Assembly: GCA_035607415.1 (NCBI GenBank)
Contig: DATNAQ010000093.1
Coordinates: forward strand, 31,295 to 95,294
Length of the DNA stretch: 64,000 bases
Direction: 5' to 3'
From: JAQBQH01 sp035607415
Lineage (GTDB): Bacteria; Myxococcota_A; Polyangia; Palsa-1104
Shown one piece after another: positions 14,659-24,616 of the stretch. The position numbers and the translations under genes are program-made. Under the pieces are notes generated by a model that was not told the origin of the DNA, did no database searches, and saw only the letters and a program-made list of their open reading frames with translations. Every line of letters begins with the position of its first letter. Positions within the stretch are counted from its first letter, which is position 1.

Positions 14659-16556
14659 AGCTGCCGCCACGGTTCCTCCTCGGCGCGAACTATTGGTCGC
14701 GCGCGGGCGGGCCGCGCATGTGGGAGCGCTTCGACGAGGCCGTCGTCAAAGAGGAGCTGCGCGCGCTCAAGGCGGCGGGCCTCGACAGCTTGCGCGTGTT
14801 TGCCTTCGCGCCGTCGATGATGCCGCATCCGCCGGCGCTCGACGAGGGGCGGCTGGCGCTCATGGCGCGCTTCGCCGATCTGGCGGCCGAGGCGGGGCTG
14901 TCGCTGTTTCCGTCGCCGCTCGTCGGGCACATGTCGGGCGAGAACTACGGCTTTCCCGGCCAGGGCGCCAGGAACGACGATCGCTCGCTGTACGACGACA
15001 AAGAGCTGCGCGCGTGGCAGACGGCGCTCGTCGGCGGCGTGGTGCGCGCGCTCGCCGGCAAGCCGGCGGTGGCGGCGTGGATCTTGTCGAACGAGATGCC
15101 GCTGTGGGCCGGCGCCGTCGGGCTCCAGAGCGGCGCGCCGCCCGAAGACGTGATCGCCTGGGCGCGCGCCATGACCGACGTGGTGCGCGCGGCGGATCCC
15201 ACGCGGCCGGTCGGCACCGGCGACGGCATGATGGGCGGCTGGCCGACGCGCGCGCTCGCCGCCGACGGCGTGGTCGATTGGGTCGGCCCGCACGTCTACT
15301 ACGGCGACGTCGATCCGCTGCGCCACGCCTTCGGCATCGACTTCCAGCTGGCGCGCGCGCGCGCGTGCGGGCGGCCGGTCGTGCTCGAGGAGTTCGGCGC
15401 GTCGTCGACGCAGGCGGGCGAGGCCGAGCACGCCGCCTACGTGCGCGAGTCGGTGCTGACGTCGCTGGCGGCCGGCGCGCAGGGTGCGCTCGTGTGGTGC
15501 GCGAGCGACTTCGATCGCCACACGCTCGGCCTGGAGACGCCCTACTCGCACCACGCGTTCGAGCTCGGCTTCGGCCTCTTGCGCTCGGACGGCAGCGAGA
15601 AGCCGGTGTGCGAGGAGCTGCGCGCCCTGCGCGCGCTCGTCGACGCCATCGATTTTCCGACGGTGACGCGGCCGCGCGCGCGGGTGGCTCTCGTGGCCAG
15701 CGACTGGCTCGAGCGCAGCTTCCCGTTCTCGTGGGAGGACAAGGGCGGGCTCAAGCGCGCGCTCCTGCAGGCGTTCGTGCTCGCCGCGCAGGCCGGCTTC
15801 GACGCCGACGTCGTAAACGAGGACGACCCGCTCGACGGCTATGCGCTCGTGCTGGTGCCCTCGACGCAGAAGCTGCGCGTGCCGACCTGGCACACGCTCG
15901 AGGCGGCGGCGCGCGCGGGCGCCACGATCTATTGGTCCTACTTCTCCGGCGAGAACGAGTTTCACCAGGGCGCGTGGTGCCCCAACTTCACGGCGCTCAC
16001 CGGCCTCCGCCATCGGCTGCGCTACGGCTGCTTCGATCTGCCCGGCGAGCGGCTCACCCTCAAGGGACAGGCGGTGCTGTCGGTGCCGACGGGGCAGCAA
16101 CATCATGCGGCGCCGCAGTCGCTGGCGCGGCTGCCGATCGAGCCGGCGCTGGCCGGCGTCGAGTCGCTCGCCGTCGACGGCGACGGCAACCTCGCGATCG
16201 CCGAGCATCGGCTCGGCGCCGGGCGCGTGGTGTTCGCGGCCCATCCGATCGAGCGCTACCTCATGGCGCGGCCCGACGGCTCGGCGCGCGACGCGCACCG
16301 CATCTATCGACTGCTCGCCGAAGAGGCCGGGCTCGAGCCCGACTACGAGACGCATCATCCCGACGTGCAGGCGCGTGTCCTACATGCCGGCGCCGACGAC
16401 CTCGTGATCGTGCAGCATCGCGGTTGGACCGCGTCGGTCGACGACGCCAGCGAGCTGCCGCGCGAGGCCGAGCTCGTGTACGACCGCGGAAACCCGTCGG
16501 CGCGGGCGTTCGGGCCGAAGGGGGCGCGCGTCTGGCGCGTGCGCGGCGTCCGCTGA
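14640..16556 (+). CDS. GH5-like (mannanase-type) glycoside hydrolase
   Basis: A 638-residue enzyme with an N-terminal beta/alpha barrel (about 10-330) of the GH5/GH-A clan. The acid-base Glu is in Trp-Ile-Leu-Ser-Asn-Glu-Met-Pro (about 160) and the nucleophile Glu in Leu-Glu-Glu-Phe-Gly-Ala-Ser (about 248); Gly-Pro-His-Val-Tyr-Tyr lies between them as in mannanases. The C-terminal half resembles the beta-galactosidase trimerisation or class I amidotransferase-like domain plus a beta domain. No signal peptide, so it would act in the cytoplasm unless exported another way. ATG 14640 gives the start Met-Ser-Ala-Gly and overlaps the lipoprotein gene, implying one transcript. Confidence 0.85.
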   Translation: MSAGAVKLPPRFLLGANYWSRAGGPRMWERFDEAVVKEELRALKAAGLDSLRVFAFAPSMMPHPPALDEGRLALMARFADLAAEAGLSLFPSPLVGHMSGENYGFPGQGARNDDRSLYDDKELRAWQTALVGGVVRALAGKPAVAAWILSNEMPLWAGAVGLQSGAPPEDVIAWARAMTDVVRAADPTRPVGTGDGMMGGWPTRALAADGVVDWVGPHVYYGDVDPLRHAFGIDFQLARARACGRPVVLEEFGASSTQAGEAEHAAYVRESVLTSLAAGAQGALVWCASDFDRHTLGLETPYSHHAFELGFGLLRSDGSEKPVCEELRALRALVDAIDFPTVTRPRARVALVASDWLERSFPFSWEDKGGLKRALLQAFVLAAQAGFDADVVNEDDPLDGYALVLVPSTQKLRVPTWHTLEAAARAGATIYWSYFSGENEFHQGAWCPNFTALTGLRHRLRYGCFDLPGERLTLKGQAVLSVPTGQQHHAAPQSLARLPIEPALAGVESLAVDGDGNLAIAEHRLGAGRVVFAAHPIERYLMARPDGSARDAHRIYRLLAEEAGLEPDYETHHPDVQARVLHAGADDLVIVQHRGWTASVDDASELPREAELVYDRGNPSARAFGPKGARVWRVRGVR

Positions 16557-16603
16557 TTCGCTCCCGCTAAAGTTTTTCACGCCGTGGTCGATGCGTAGGT
16601 TGC

Positions 16604-17542
<939 letters not shown>

Positions 17543-17554
17543 CGAGGGCGCTGC

Positions 17555-19216
17555 TTAGGGCAGGCGCTTGGCGGGCATGTCGCGCCCGCCCTGGTGCAGC
17601 ACGAGCTCGGCGGCGTGGCCGCTGCCGCCGGCGTGGAAGCTCACCTGCGCGTCGACGACCTTGAGGAAGAACTCGGCGGGCGCGCTGGCGAAGAGCTCGA
17701 AGCGCGGCTGGCCGGTCGCTTGCGCGAACAGGTGCGCGCCCTCGCGCGTGACGGTGATGACGAAGCCCGGGCCGAGCTCGTAGCGGCCGACGTAGCCTTC
17801 GAGGATCTTGCCGTCGACGGCGACGGCGATGCGCTCGGCCGGCAGCGGCTCGTCGGTGCGCGCGCGATGGTCGACGGCGCCGGCCTCGGTCATGTCGAGG
17901 CCGGTGACGCGGCCGTGCGCGTCACGCACGAAGGCCACGCGCACGAGCGTGTCCTTCACGAAGAAGCGGCCGTCCGTTTCGGCGTCGAGCGCGAGCAGGC
18001 CGCGGCCGGTGCGTTGCAGCGTCAGATGATCGCCGTCGCGCCGCACCACGAGACGCGCGCGGTCGCTGACCTTGTAGACGCCGACGTAGCGATCGAGGGC
18101 CGCCGGCGCCAGCGCGATCGGCTTCGGCTCGATGAACGGTTTGCCGAGCGCCGTCGCCGCCAGGCGGAAGGCGAGCTCGTCGGGGTTGGTCAGCGCCGGG
18201 CTCGAGTTGCACAACACGATGGCGACGAGGCGCTGGTCGGGAACCCGCACGATGGCGGTGCTGAAGCCGGGGATGCCGCCGTTGTGCCACACGGCCGGGT
18301 GGCCTTGCACGGCGCTGATGCCCCAGCCGAAGCCGTAGTGCGTCGACGAGCCGTCCGGCAGGCGCCGCGCGGCGAAGACGCGCGCCCAGCTCGCCTTCTT
18401 CAAGAGCTTGCCGTCGCCAATGGCGCGATCCCACCGGGCCAGATCGTCGACCGTCGAGACGAGCGCGCCGGCGGCGAACGGGCCGGTCATGCTGAGGTAC
18501 TCGGAGTTGTCGAAGCCGTCGTCGGCACGGTCGTAGCCGGCGACGCGGCCGGGGATGATGGGCGCGACGTCGCCCTGGCGCGTGTGGGTCATGCCGAGCG
18601 GCGTGAAGATGCGCTCGCCGAGGAAGGCGGCCCAGCTCTTGCCGGTGACCTTTTCGATCACCATGCCGAGGAGGTAGTAGCCCGAGTTCGAATATTTCCA
18701 CTGCGTGCCGGGCGCGAAGTCGAGCGGCAGATCCTTGAAGGTGGCGAGGAGCTCGGCGTGCGAGAGATCGTCGCGCCCGCGTTTGTGGAACGCCGGCTGC
18801 TCGGTGTAGTTGGGGACGCCGCCGGTGTGGCTGAGGAGCTGCTCGATGGTGACGGTCGGGCCGTGCGACGGATACTCGGGCACGTATTTGCGGACGTCGT
18901 CGCCGAGGGCGAGCTTGCCCTGATCGACGAGCATCATGATCGCGGCGGAGGTGAACTGCTTGGTGATCGAGCCCAGGCGGAAGACCAGCTCGGGGCGCAT
19001 CGGTACGTCGAGCTCGAGGTTGGCCGAGCCGTAGCCCTTGCGCAGCAGGATCTGATCGCCGCGACGCACCAGCACGGCGGCGCCGGGGCCGTTGGCGGGG
19101 AAATGCGGCGCGACGAGCGCATCGAGCTGCGCGGCCACGTCGTCGGCGGCGGCGCGGGCCGGCGCGACGACCGCCATCGACGCCGCGATCGTGGCGAGGG
19201 CGAGCGTGAATTTCAT
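17555..19216 (-). CDS. Exported serine hydrolase, beta-lactamase/D-aminopeptidase class C type
   Basis: A 553-residue exported hydrolase. Signal peptide residues 1-23. The class C beta-lactamase-like domain (about 28-360) has the nucleophile motif Ser-Ile-Thr-Lys, the Tyr-Ser-Asn triad and His-Asn-Gly (Trp-His-Asn-Gly-Gly) in place of Lys-Thr-Gly. Two C-terminal lipocalin-like beta domains follow, each starting Leu-x-x-Tyr-Val-Gly-x-Tyr. This is the layout of Pab87-like peptidases and esterases rather than of antibiotic-resistance enzymes. The open frame runs into aroA, but the ATG at 19216 starts the signal peptide, four bases after the aroA stop. Confidence 0.88.
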   Translation of the reverse strand: MKFTLALATIAASMAVVAPARAAADDVAAQLDALVAPHFPANGPGAAVLVRRGDQILLRKGYGSANLELDVPMRPELVFRLGSITKQFTSAAIMMLVDQGKLALGDDVRKYVPEYPSHGPTVTIEQLLSHTGGVPNYTEQPAFHKRGRDDLSHAELLATFKDLPLDFAPGTQWKYSNSGYYLLGMVIEKVTGKSWAAFLGERIFTPLGMTHTRQGDVAPIIPGRVAGYDRADDGFDNSEYLSMTGPFAAGALVSTVDDLARWDRAIGDGKLLKKASWARVFAARRLPDGSSTHYGFGWGISAVQGHPAVWHNGGIPGFSTAIVRVPDQRLVAIVLCNSSPALTNPDELAFRLAATALGKPFIEPKPIALAPAALDRYVGVYKVSDRARLVVRRDGDHLTLQRTGRGLLALDAETDGRFFVKDTLVRVAFVRDAHGRVTGLDMTEAGAVDHRARTDEPLPAERIAVAVDGKILEGYVGRYELGPGFVITVTREGAHLFAQATGQPRFELFASAPAEFFLKVVDAQVSFHAGGSGHAAELVLHQGGRDMPAKRLP

Positions 19217-19220
19217 GAAA

Positions 19221-20567
19221 TCATCCGATCTCGGCGCCGAGCGCGGCGAGCGCGCGCGCGAAGCCGGGAAAGCTGGTAGCCACGTTCTTGGTGTCGCGGA
19301 TGAGCGTCTCGCCCTCGGCGCCGAGCGCGCAGACCGCGCCGGCCATGGCGATGCGATGATCGCCGTGGCTCTCGACGGTCCCGGCGCCCACGCCGCGGCC
19401 GCCGCGCACGGTGAGCCCGTCGGGGTGCTCCTCGACCTCGACGCCGAGCGCGCGCAGCATCGCGGCGGTGGCGGCGACGCGATCGGACTCCTTGACGCGC
19501 AGCTCGGCGGCATCGGCGATGCGCGTCTCGCCCTCGGCGTGCGCGGCCACGGCGGCGATGAGCGGCAGCTCGTCGATGGCGCGCACCGCGAGCTCGCCTG
19601 AGATGCGAATGCCGCGCAGCGCGCCACCGGTGCACGACAGATCGGCGACCGGCTCGCCGCCGACGAGACGCTCGTCGGAGACTTCGATGCTCGCGCCCAT
19701 CGCGCGCAAGGCGTCGACCACGCCGGTGCGCGTCGGGTTGACGCCGACGCCGCGCACGACGATGCGGCTCCCCGGCACCACCGCGGCGGCGCCGAGCAAG
19801 AACGCGGCCGACGACAGATCGCCGGGCACCGTGAGATCGCGCGCGGCCAGGCGGCGATCCCAGCCGTACGGGTCGACGGTGATCTCGAGCCCGCGCACGG
19901 TGAGCGGCGCGCCCATGTGCGCGAGCATGCGCTCGGTGTGGTCGCGCGAGCGCTCCGGCTCGACGACGGTGGTGACGCCTTCGGCGGCGAGCGCGGCGAG
20001 CACGATCGCGGACTTGACCTGCGCCGAAGCCACGCGCGAGGCGTAGCGGATGCCGTGCAGCCGTCCGGTCGCGGCGGCGACGGCGAGCGGCGGGTAGACC
20101 TCGTTCGGCTTCTTGCCCGCTTCGCCGGTGATGCGCGCGCCCATCTCGGCGAGCGGCTCGACCACGCGCTTCATCGGACGCGCGTGCAGGTACTGATCGC
20201 CGACGAGCCGCGAGGCGAACGGCCGCGACGCGAGCAGGCCCGCGAACAGGCGTATCGACGTGCCCGAGTTGCCGCAATCGAGGTCGCCGGCGGCGGCGCG
20301 CAGGCCGTCGAGCCCGCGCCCTTCGACCTCGACGGTGCCGGTGGCGACGTCGCGGATGGCCACGCCGAGCGCGCGCAGGACGCCGATCGTCGAGCGGTTG
20401 TCCTCGCCGCCCGAGAGGCCGCGCACGGTGGCGCGCCCGTCGGCGATGGCGGCGAACAGCACCGAGCGATGGCCAATGGACTTGTCGCCGGGCACGCTGA
20501 CGTCGCCGGCGAGCGCGCGCGAACGGCCGCGCACGCGTAGGGTTTCGAGCGCCCCGCCGCCGCTCAT
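19221..20567 (-). CDS. aroA: 3-phosphoshikimate 1-carboxyvinyltransferase (EPSP synthase)
   Basis: A 448-residue cytosolic enzyme joining shikimate-3-phosphate and phosphoenolpyruvate, the sixth shikimate step. The N-terminal Val-Pro-Gly-Asp-Lys-Ser-Ile-Gly-His-Arg, the Asp-Cys-Gly-Asn-Ser-Gly-Thr-Ser-Ile-Arg loop, Asp-Glu-Leu-Pro-Leu-Ile-Ala (catalytic Asp), Lys-Glu-Ser-Asp-Arg and Gly-Asp-His-Arg-Ile-Ala-Met are all present. The Gly-Asn-Ser-Gly-Thr spelling, in place of Gly-Asn-Ala-Gly-Thr, suits the Bacillus-like group. Its ATG overlaps the stop of the lipoprotein gene upstream (ATGA), so it belongs to the pheA-hisC-tyrA operon. Confidence 0.96.
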   Translation of the reverse strand: MSGGGALETLRVRGRSRALAGDVSVPGDKSIGHRSVLFAAIADGRATVRGLSGGEDNRSTIGVLRALGVAIRDVATGTVEVEGRGLDGLRAAAGDLDCGNSGTSIRLFAGLLASRPFASRLVGDQYLHARPMKRVVEPLAEMGARITGEAGKKPNEVYPPLAVAAATGRLHGIRYASRVASAQVKSAIVLAALAAEGVTTVVEPERSRDHTERMLAHMGAPLTVRGLEITVDPYGWDRRLAARDLTVPGDLSSAAFLLGAAAVVPGSRIVVRGVGVNPTRTGVVDALRAMGASIEVSDERLVGGEPVADLSCTGGALRGIRISGELAVRAIDELPLIAAVAAHAEGETRIADAAELRVKESDRVAATAAMLRALGVEVEEHPDGLTVRGGRGVGAGTVESHGDHRIAMAGAVCALGAEGETLIRDTKNVATSFPGFARALAALGAEIG

Positions 20568-21541
20568 GGCTGCGCCGCCTTGCGCCGCCCGAGCGACTGC
20601 ATCTGCTCCAGGCGCGTCACCAGCTGATCGACGCGCCTCTCCGCCAACCGATACGCCACGTGCACCTCGTTGTCTTTCGCCACCACGACGAACGGATCGA
20701 CGAACGGCACCAATCCGAGCAGCCGCACCGTCGCCTGTGTCTTGAGCTCGCCGGCGCGCTTCTTCATCATCTTTTGTAACGTCTCGGCCTCGATCGGCCC
20801 GTGCGCGCCGGCCACGATGCCGACGTCGAAGCCGTCACCGACGGCAAACGAGACCGCCAGCCAGTCGAGATCGGCGGCGGCGTCCCACTTCTCGGCGCGC
20901 AGCCGCTCGCGCATCGGCTGCGTCGGCACGATCGCGGCCATGAGCGCGGGGCGCCCCAGCTTCGCCGTCGGCGCCTTGGCGAGCGCGTCGCGCAGCCGCG
21001 CATCGACGCCGGCGGTGCGGAAGCCGTCGTCGTTCTTCTGCGCCACGTCGCAGACGCGGCGCACGAGCACGCGCGAGCCGAAGGCGAACACCGTCGGGGT
21101 CACGCGCGCGAGCGCGTCGGCCGGCCCGTCGACGACGGCGGCTCCGTGATACTCGGCCTCGGTGCCGTCGGGCATCGTGGCCTTGAGCTTGTCCCATTCG
21201 AGCGAGCCGCGCGCCACGATCACCGACTCGGCGTCGGGCGTGCCGACCTTGAAGATGGCGACGCCGACCGCGCTCACCTCGGCCAGCGGATCGTCGCCGA
21301 GGCGGGCCAGGCGCTCGCGCCCCTGGGGCGGCATGAGCCCGATGAGCCGGCGCGCCGTCGGCCAGCTGTCGAGCTGCGTCACGTCCACGTCGACCACGGC
21401 GTCGGCGCCCGCGGGCAAAAGGCCGACGACGTCCTCGCCGACGGGCCGGTCAGTCGCTTGCGGCATGGTCGACGTCGCGCGCGTTCCGCCGCTGCCGCAG
21501 CCCCCGAGCGCGAGCGCCAACACCAGCGCCGCCCGCCTCAT
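20564..21541 (-). CDS. Lipoprotein inside the aromatic amino acid operon
   Basis: A 325-residue lipoprotein: signal residues 1-14 with the lipobox Leu-Gly-Gly-Cys. The mature part is an alpha/beta protein starting Val-Gly-Leu-Leu-Pro-Ala-Gly-Ala-Asp-Ala-Val-Val-Asp-Val-Asp-Val, a pattern seen in myxobacterial proteins of unknown function annotated only as hypothetical. Both ends overlap neighbours in ATGA (tyrA stop with its start, its stop with the aroA start), so its translation is tied to the pathway. There is no obvious link between an envelope lipoprotein and tyrosine synthesis. Confidence 0.82.
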   Translation of the reverse strand: MRRAALVLALALGGCGSGGTRATSTMPQATDRPVGEDVVGLLPAGADAVVDVDVTQLDSWPTARRLIGLMPPQGRERLARLGDDPLAEVSAVGVAIFKVGTPDAESVIVARGSLEWDKLKATMPDGTEAEYHGAAVVDGPADALARVTPTVFAFGSRVLVRRVCDVAQKNDDGFRTAGVDARLRDALAKAPTAKLGRPALMAAIVPTQPMRERLRAEKWDAAADLDWLAVSFAVGDGFDVGIVAGAHGPIEAETLQKMMKKRAGELKTQATVRLLGLVPFVDPFVVVAKDNEVHVAYRLAERRVDQLVTRLEQMQSLGRRKAAQP

Positions 21542-22383
21542 CGCAGCACGCGCGCGCGCCCGCTCCGCCCCGCCAGCACGGAACCTTCGATCCGCGCCGG
21601 ATCGCCGCTCTCGATCGCCGCGCGCAGCGCCGCGAGCTGGCCCTCGAACCCGTGGATCGCGTCGAGCAGCGCCGCGCGATTGGCCAGGAAGATGTCGCGC
21701 CACATCGCCGGATCCGACGCCGCGATGCGCGTGGTGTCGGCGAAGCCGCCGCCGGCGAGCCCGGCGAACTCATCGCCGCCGACCGCCGACGCCAAGGCGA
21801 AGGCGACGACGTGCGGCAGATGGCTCACCCACGCCATCGCGCGATCGTGCGCCGCCGGCGTCATCTCGCGCGTGCGCGCCCCGGCTGCTTTCCATAGATC
21901 CGCGCAGGCCGCACGCGCCGCCGGCGACGTGCGCGCCGTCGGCGTCAAGATCGCCAGCTTGCCCTGGAACAGCGCCGCGTCGGCCGCCGCCGGCCCGCTC
22001 TTCTCGGTGCCCGCCATCGGATGCGCGCCGCAAAAGCGCGCCGCATCGGGCAGGCCCGCCTCGGCCGCCGCGACCACGTCCGTCTTCGTCGAGCCGACGT
22101 CGGTCACCAGCGTCGCCTCCGCGACGGCGCCCGCGATCGCCGCGCACACTTCCGCGGTCGCGCCGACCGGCACCGCCAGCACCACGAGCTGCGCCCCGCG
22201 CGCCGCCGACGCCGCGTCCGGCGCCACTTCGTCGACGAGGCCGCGCGACCGCGCCGCCTCCGCATGCGCCGCCGCGCGATCGAACCCGACCACGCGCTCC
22301 ACCACTGCCGCCGCGCGCAACGCCGCCATCAGCGAGCCGCCGACCATGCCACAGCCGACGAGGGCGGCGCGCGCAAACGTCAT
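21538..22383 (-). CDS. tyrA: Prephenate dehydrogenase
   Basis: A 281-residue NAD(P)-dependent enzyme that oxidatively decarboxylates prephenate (or arogenate) on the way to tyrosine. N-terminal Rossmann fold with Gly-Cys-Gly-Met-Val-Gly-Gly-Ser, then Val-Leu-Ala-Val-Pro-Val, Thr-Asp-Val-Gly-Ser-Thr-Lys and the substrate site Gly-Ala-His-Pro-Met-Ala-Gly-Thr-Glu. The C-terminal helical dimerisation part has Ser-His-Leu-Pro-His. No ACT or chorismate mutase domain; the mutase is fused to PheA in this operon. ATG overlaps the hisC stop. Confidence 0.95.
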   Translation of the reverse strand: MTFARAALVGCGMVGGSLMAALRAAAVVERVVGFDRAAAHAEAARSRGLVDEVAPDAASAARGAQLVVLAVPVGATAEVCAAIAGAVAEATLVTDVGSTKTDVVAAAEAGLPDAARFCGAHPMAGTEKSGPAAADAALFQGKLAILTPTARTSPAARAACADLWKAAGARTREMTPAAHDRAMAWVSHLPHVVAFALASAVGGDEFAGLAGGGFADTTRIAASDPAMWRDIFLANRAALLDAIHGFEGQLAALRAAIESGDPARIEGSVLAGRSGRARVLR

Positions 22384-23498
22384 AAGACGTCCTTGACCGC
22401 GCGCACCAACCGCTCGTTCTCCGCGCTCGTCCCGACGGTGATGCGCAGATGATGCGGCAGCCCGTAGCCGTTCATCGGGCGCACGATCACGCCCTTCTTC
22501 AGCAGCGCCCCGTACAGCGCCCGCCCGTCGCGCGCGCCGAACCCGACGAGGATGAAGTTGGTCTGCGACGGATAGACCTCGAGCCCGAGGTTGGCCAGCG
22601 CCGTCGACAAGCGCGGCAGCTCCGCCGCGTTGCCCGCGCGCGCGCGCGTCACGTGCGCCTCGTCGTCGAGCGCGGCGAGCGCCGCCGCCTGCGCCGTGGC
22701 CGCCACGTTGAACGGCAGCCGGATGCGGTTGACGTAGTCGTTGAGCTCGGCCGACGCGATCATGTAGCCGACGCGCAGTCCGGCCAGCCCGTAGATCTTC
22801 GAGAACGTGCGCAGCGTCGCCATGCGCGCGCGCCGGCCGAGGTACTGCCGCGCGTCGGGATAATCGCCCGCCGCCGCGTACTCGAAGTAGGCCTCGTCGG
22901 CGACGAAGAGCACGCGCGCCGGCAGCTCCGCCACCAGCCGCTCGAGCCCCGCGCGCGGCAGGTACGCGCCCGTCGGATTGTTGGGATTGGCGAAGAACAA
23001 GATCTTGGTACGCGGCCCGATCGCATTGAGGATCGCGTCGACGTCGTAGGCCAGCGTCGGCGCCGTCGGCGCCTCGCGGAACGGCCGCCGGTTCTTCTCC
23101 GCCGCCAGCTTGTACGCGATGAACGAGTACTGCGGCGCGACGACCTCGTCACCCTCGGCGCAGAACGTCTGCACCAACAGATCGATGATCTCGTTCGAGC
23201 CCGCGCCGACGAGGATCTGCGCCGCGTCGACGCCATGACGCTGCGCCAGCTTGTTGCGCAGCGCGAACGATCCACCGTCGGGATACAGGTTCGCCGTCGC
23301 AAGCTGCGCCTGCGCCGCCGCTACGCCGAGCGGCGACGGCCCATAGGGGTTCTCGTTCGACGCCAGCTTGATGGCGCCGCCCGGCCCCCACGACACGCCG
23401 AGCTCACGCTCGAGCTCTTCTATAGGCTTGCCCGGCTCGTACGGCGCGATCTTCGCGATCGCGGCCTCGACCAGCTCGTCCTTCTCGTTGCCCACCAC
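22380..23498 (-). CDS. hisC: HisC-type aminotransferase, probably for aromatic amino acids
   Basis: A 372-residue PLP enzyme of the histidinol-phosphate aminotransferase family: Ala-Ser-Asn-Glu-Asn-Pro-Tyr-Gly, Asn-Pro-Asn-Asn-Pro-Thr-Gly, Asp-Glu-Ala-Tyr-Phe-Glu and the PLP lysine in Thr-Phe-Ser-Lys-Ile-Tyr-Gly-Leu-Ala-Gly-Leu-Arg-Val-Gly. No other histidine gene is near; it sits between pheA and tyrA, so it more likely makes phenylalanine and tyrosine from the keto acids, or arogenate from prephenate. Start is GTG (followed by a second GTG) directly after the pheA stop, with AGGAA just upstream. Confidence 0.93.
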   Translation of the reverse strand: MVGNEKDELVEAAIAKIAPYEPGKPIEELERELGVSWGPGGAIKLASNENPYGPSPLGVAAAQAQLATANLYPDGGSFALRNKLAQRHGVDAAQILVGAGSNEIIDLLVQTFCAEGDEVVAPQYSFIAYKLAAEKNRRPFREAPTAPTLAYDVDAILNAIGPRTKILFFANPNNPTGAYLPRAGLERLVAELPARVLFVADEAYFEYAAAGDYPDARQYLGRRARMATLRTFSKIYGLAGLRVGYMIASAELNDYVNRIRLPFNVAATAQAAALAALDDEAHVTRARAGNAAELPRLSTALANLGLEVYPSQTNFILVGFGARDGRALYGALLKKGVIVRPMNGYGLPHHLRITVGTSAENERLVRAVKDVL

Positions 23499-24581
23499 TC
23501 ATTCCTCCGGCGTGCCGGCGCGTGGATACGAGCCGAGCACTTTGACGAACTCGCAGCGCGCCTCGAGCGCGCGCAACGCCGCTTCCACCCCCGGCTCCCC
23601 GGTGTGCCCGTCGACGTCGATGAAGAAGACGTAGTCCCACAGCTTCTTCCGCGACGGCCGCGACTCGATGCGCGACAGGTTGAGCCCCGCGTCCGCGAGC
23701 GGCTGCAGCACCTTGTAGAGCACGCCGGCCGCGTCCTTGAGCGAAAACAGGATCGACGTCTTGTCGCGCCCCGTCGGCGGCGGCGGCTCGCGCCCGACGA
23801 CGAGGAAGCGCGTCACGTTGCGCACCTCGTCCTCGATCTTCTTGCGCGCGATCTTGAGATCGTAGAGCTGCCCCGCGAGCTCGGAGGCCACCGCCGCGGC
23901 CACCGGGTCGTCGCGCGTCAGCCGCGCCGCCAGCGCCGTCGACGCCACCTCGATCTGCGCCACGTTCGGCAGGTTCGCCGAGAGCCAGCCGCGGCACTGC
24001 GCCAGCGCCTGCGGATGCGAGTAGACCTTGCCGATCCCGTCGAGCGTGCCCGAGCGCGTGAGCAGGCAGTGGCTCACCTCGGTCGCGATCTCGGCGGTGA
24101 TCGACAGCTCCGAATCGATGAGCACGTCGAGGGTCGAGTTGACCACGCCCTCGGTCGAGTTCTCGATCGGCACCACCCCGAGGTCGGCCATCCCCTTTTC
24201 GACCTCGGTGAACACGCCCGCCACCGTCGCCGCCGGCACGTAGCGCGCCGACAGCCCGAAGCGCGTGCGCGCCGCCATGTGCGTGAACGTCGCCTCGGGG
24301 CCGAGGAACGCCACGCGCAGCGGATGCTCGAGGCTCAAGCAGGCGGAGATGATCTCGCTGAACACCGGGCGCAGCGCTTCCGTCGGAAACGGCCCCGTGT
24401 TGGCCTGCTGCAAGCGCTCGAGGATCTGGCGCTCGCGCTCGGGCACGTAGAAGGGCTGTTTGAGCTGCGCCTTGATGGCGCCCACTTCCTGCACCAGGCG
24501 CGCGCGCTCGTTGAGCAGCTCGACGAGCTTGTCGTCGAGCGAATCGATGGCTTGCCGCAGCGTCGGAAGCTTGGTTGTCAT
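23499..24581 (-). CDS. pheA: Bifunctional chorismate mutase/prephenate dehydratase
   Basis: A 360-residue P-protein. Residues about 5-85 are an AroQ chorismate mutase with Arg-Gln-Ala-Ile-Asp-Ser-Leu-Asp and the Lys-Ala-Gln-Leu-Lys helix. Residues about 90-265 are prephenate dehydratase with Phe-Leu-Gly-Pro-Glu-Ala-Thr-Phe-Thr, Pro-Ile-Glu-Asn-Ser-Thr-Glu-Gly and the catalytic Thr-Arg-Phe. Residues about 275-350 are an ACT domain with the Glu-Ser-Arg-Pro phenylalanine site, so feedback inhibition is expected. First gene of the operon; a shared -10 region with the divergent DsbD-like gene lies 20-27 bases upstream. Confidence 0.96.
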   Translation of the reverse strand: MTTKLPTLRQAIDSLDDKLVELLNERARLVQEVGAIKAQLKQPFYVPERERQILERLQQANTGPFPTEALRPVFSEIISACLSLEHPLRVAFLGPEATFTHMAARTRFGLSARYVPAATVAGVFTEVEKGMADLGVVPIENSTEGVVNSTLDVLIDSELSITAEIATEVSHCLLTRSGTLDGIGKVYSHPQALAQCRGWLSANLPNVAQIEVASTALAARLTRDDPVAAAVASELAGQLYDLKIARKKIEDEVRNVTRFLVVGREPPPPTGRDKTSILFSLKDAAGVLYKVLQPLADAGLNLSRIESRPSRKKLWDYVFFIDVDGHTGEPGVEAALRALEARCEFVKVLGSYPRAGTPEE

Positions 24582-24601
24582 GGCAATCGCGACCGGGCTG
24601 C

Positions 24602-24607
24602 TATACT
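24602..24607. promoter_or_regulatory. Shared -10 region of pheA and the DsbD-like gene
   Basis: TATACT ends nine bases before the ATG at 24617. The same bases read TAGTAT on the minus strand, 21-27 bases before the pheA start, because the core CTATACTA is nearly its own complement. One element could serve both directions in the 35-base gap. Confidence 0.45.
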
Positions 24608-24616
24608 ACCTGGAAC

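Noticed and set aside
16596..16601. TAGGTT box before the diguanylate cyclase start as another leaderless promoter
   Set aside because: Only two bases separate it from the ATG, so transcription would start inside the gene.
17555..19216. True beta-lactamase (antibiotic resistance) function
   Set aside because: It has His-Asn-Gly in place of Lys-Thr-Gly and two extra C-terminal beta domains, which fit the peptidase/esterase branch instead.
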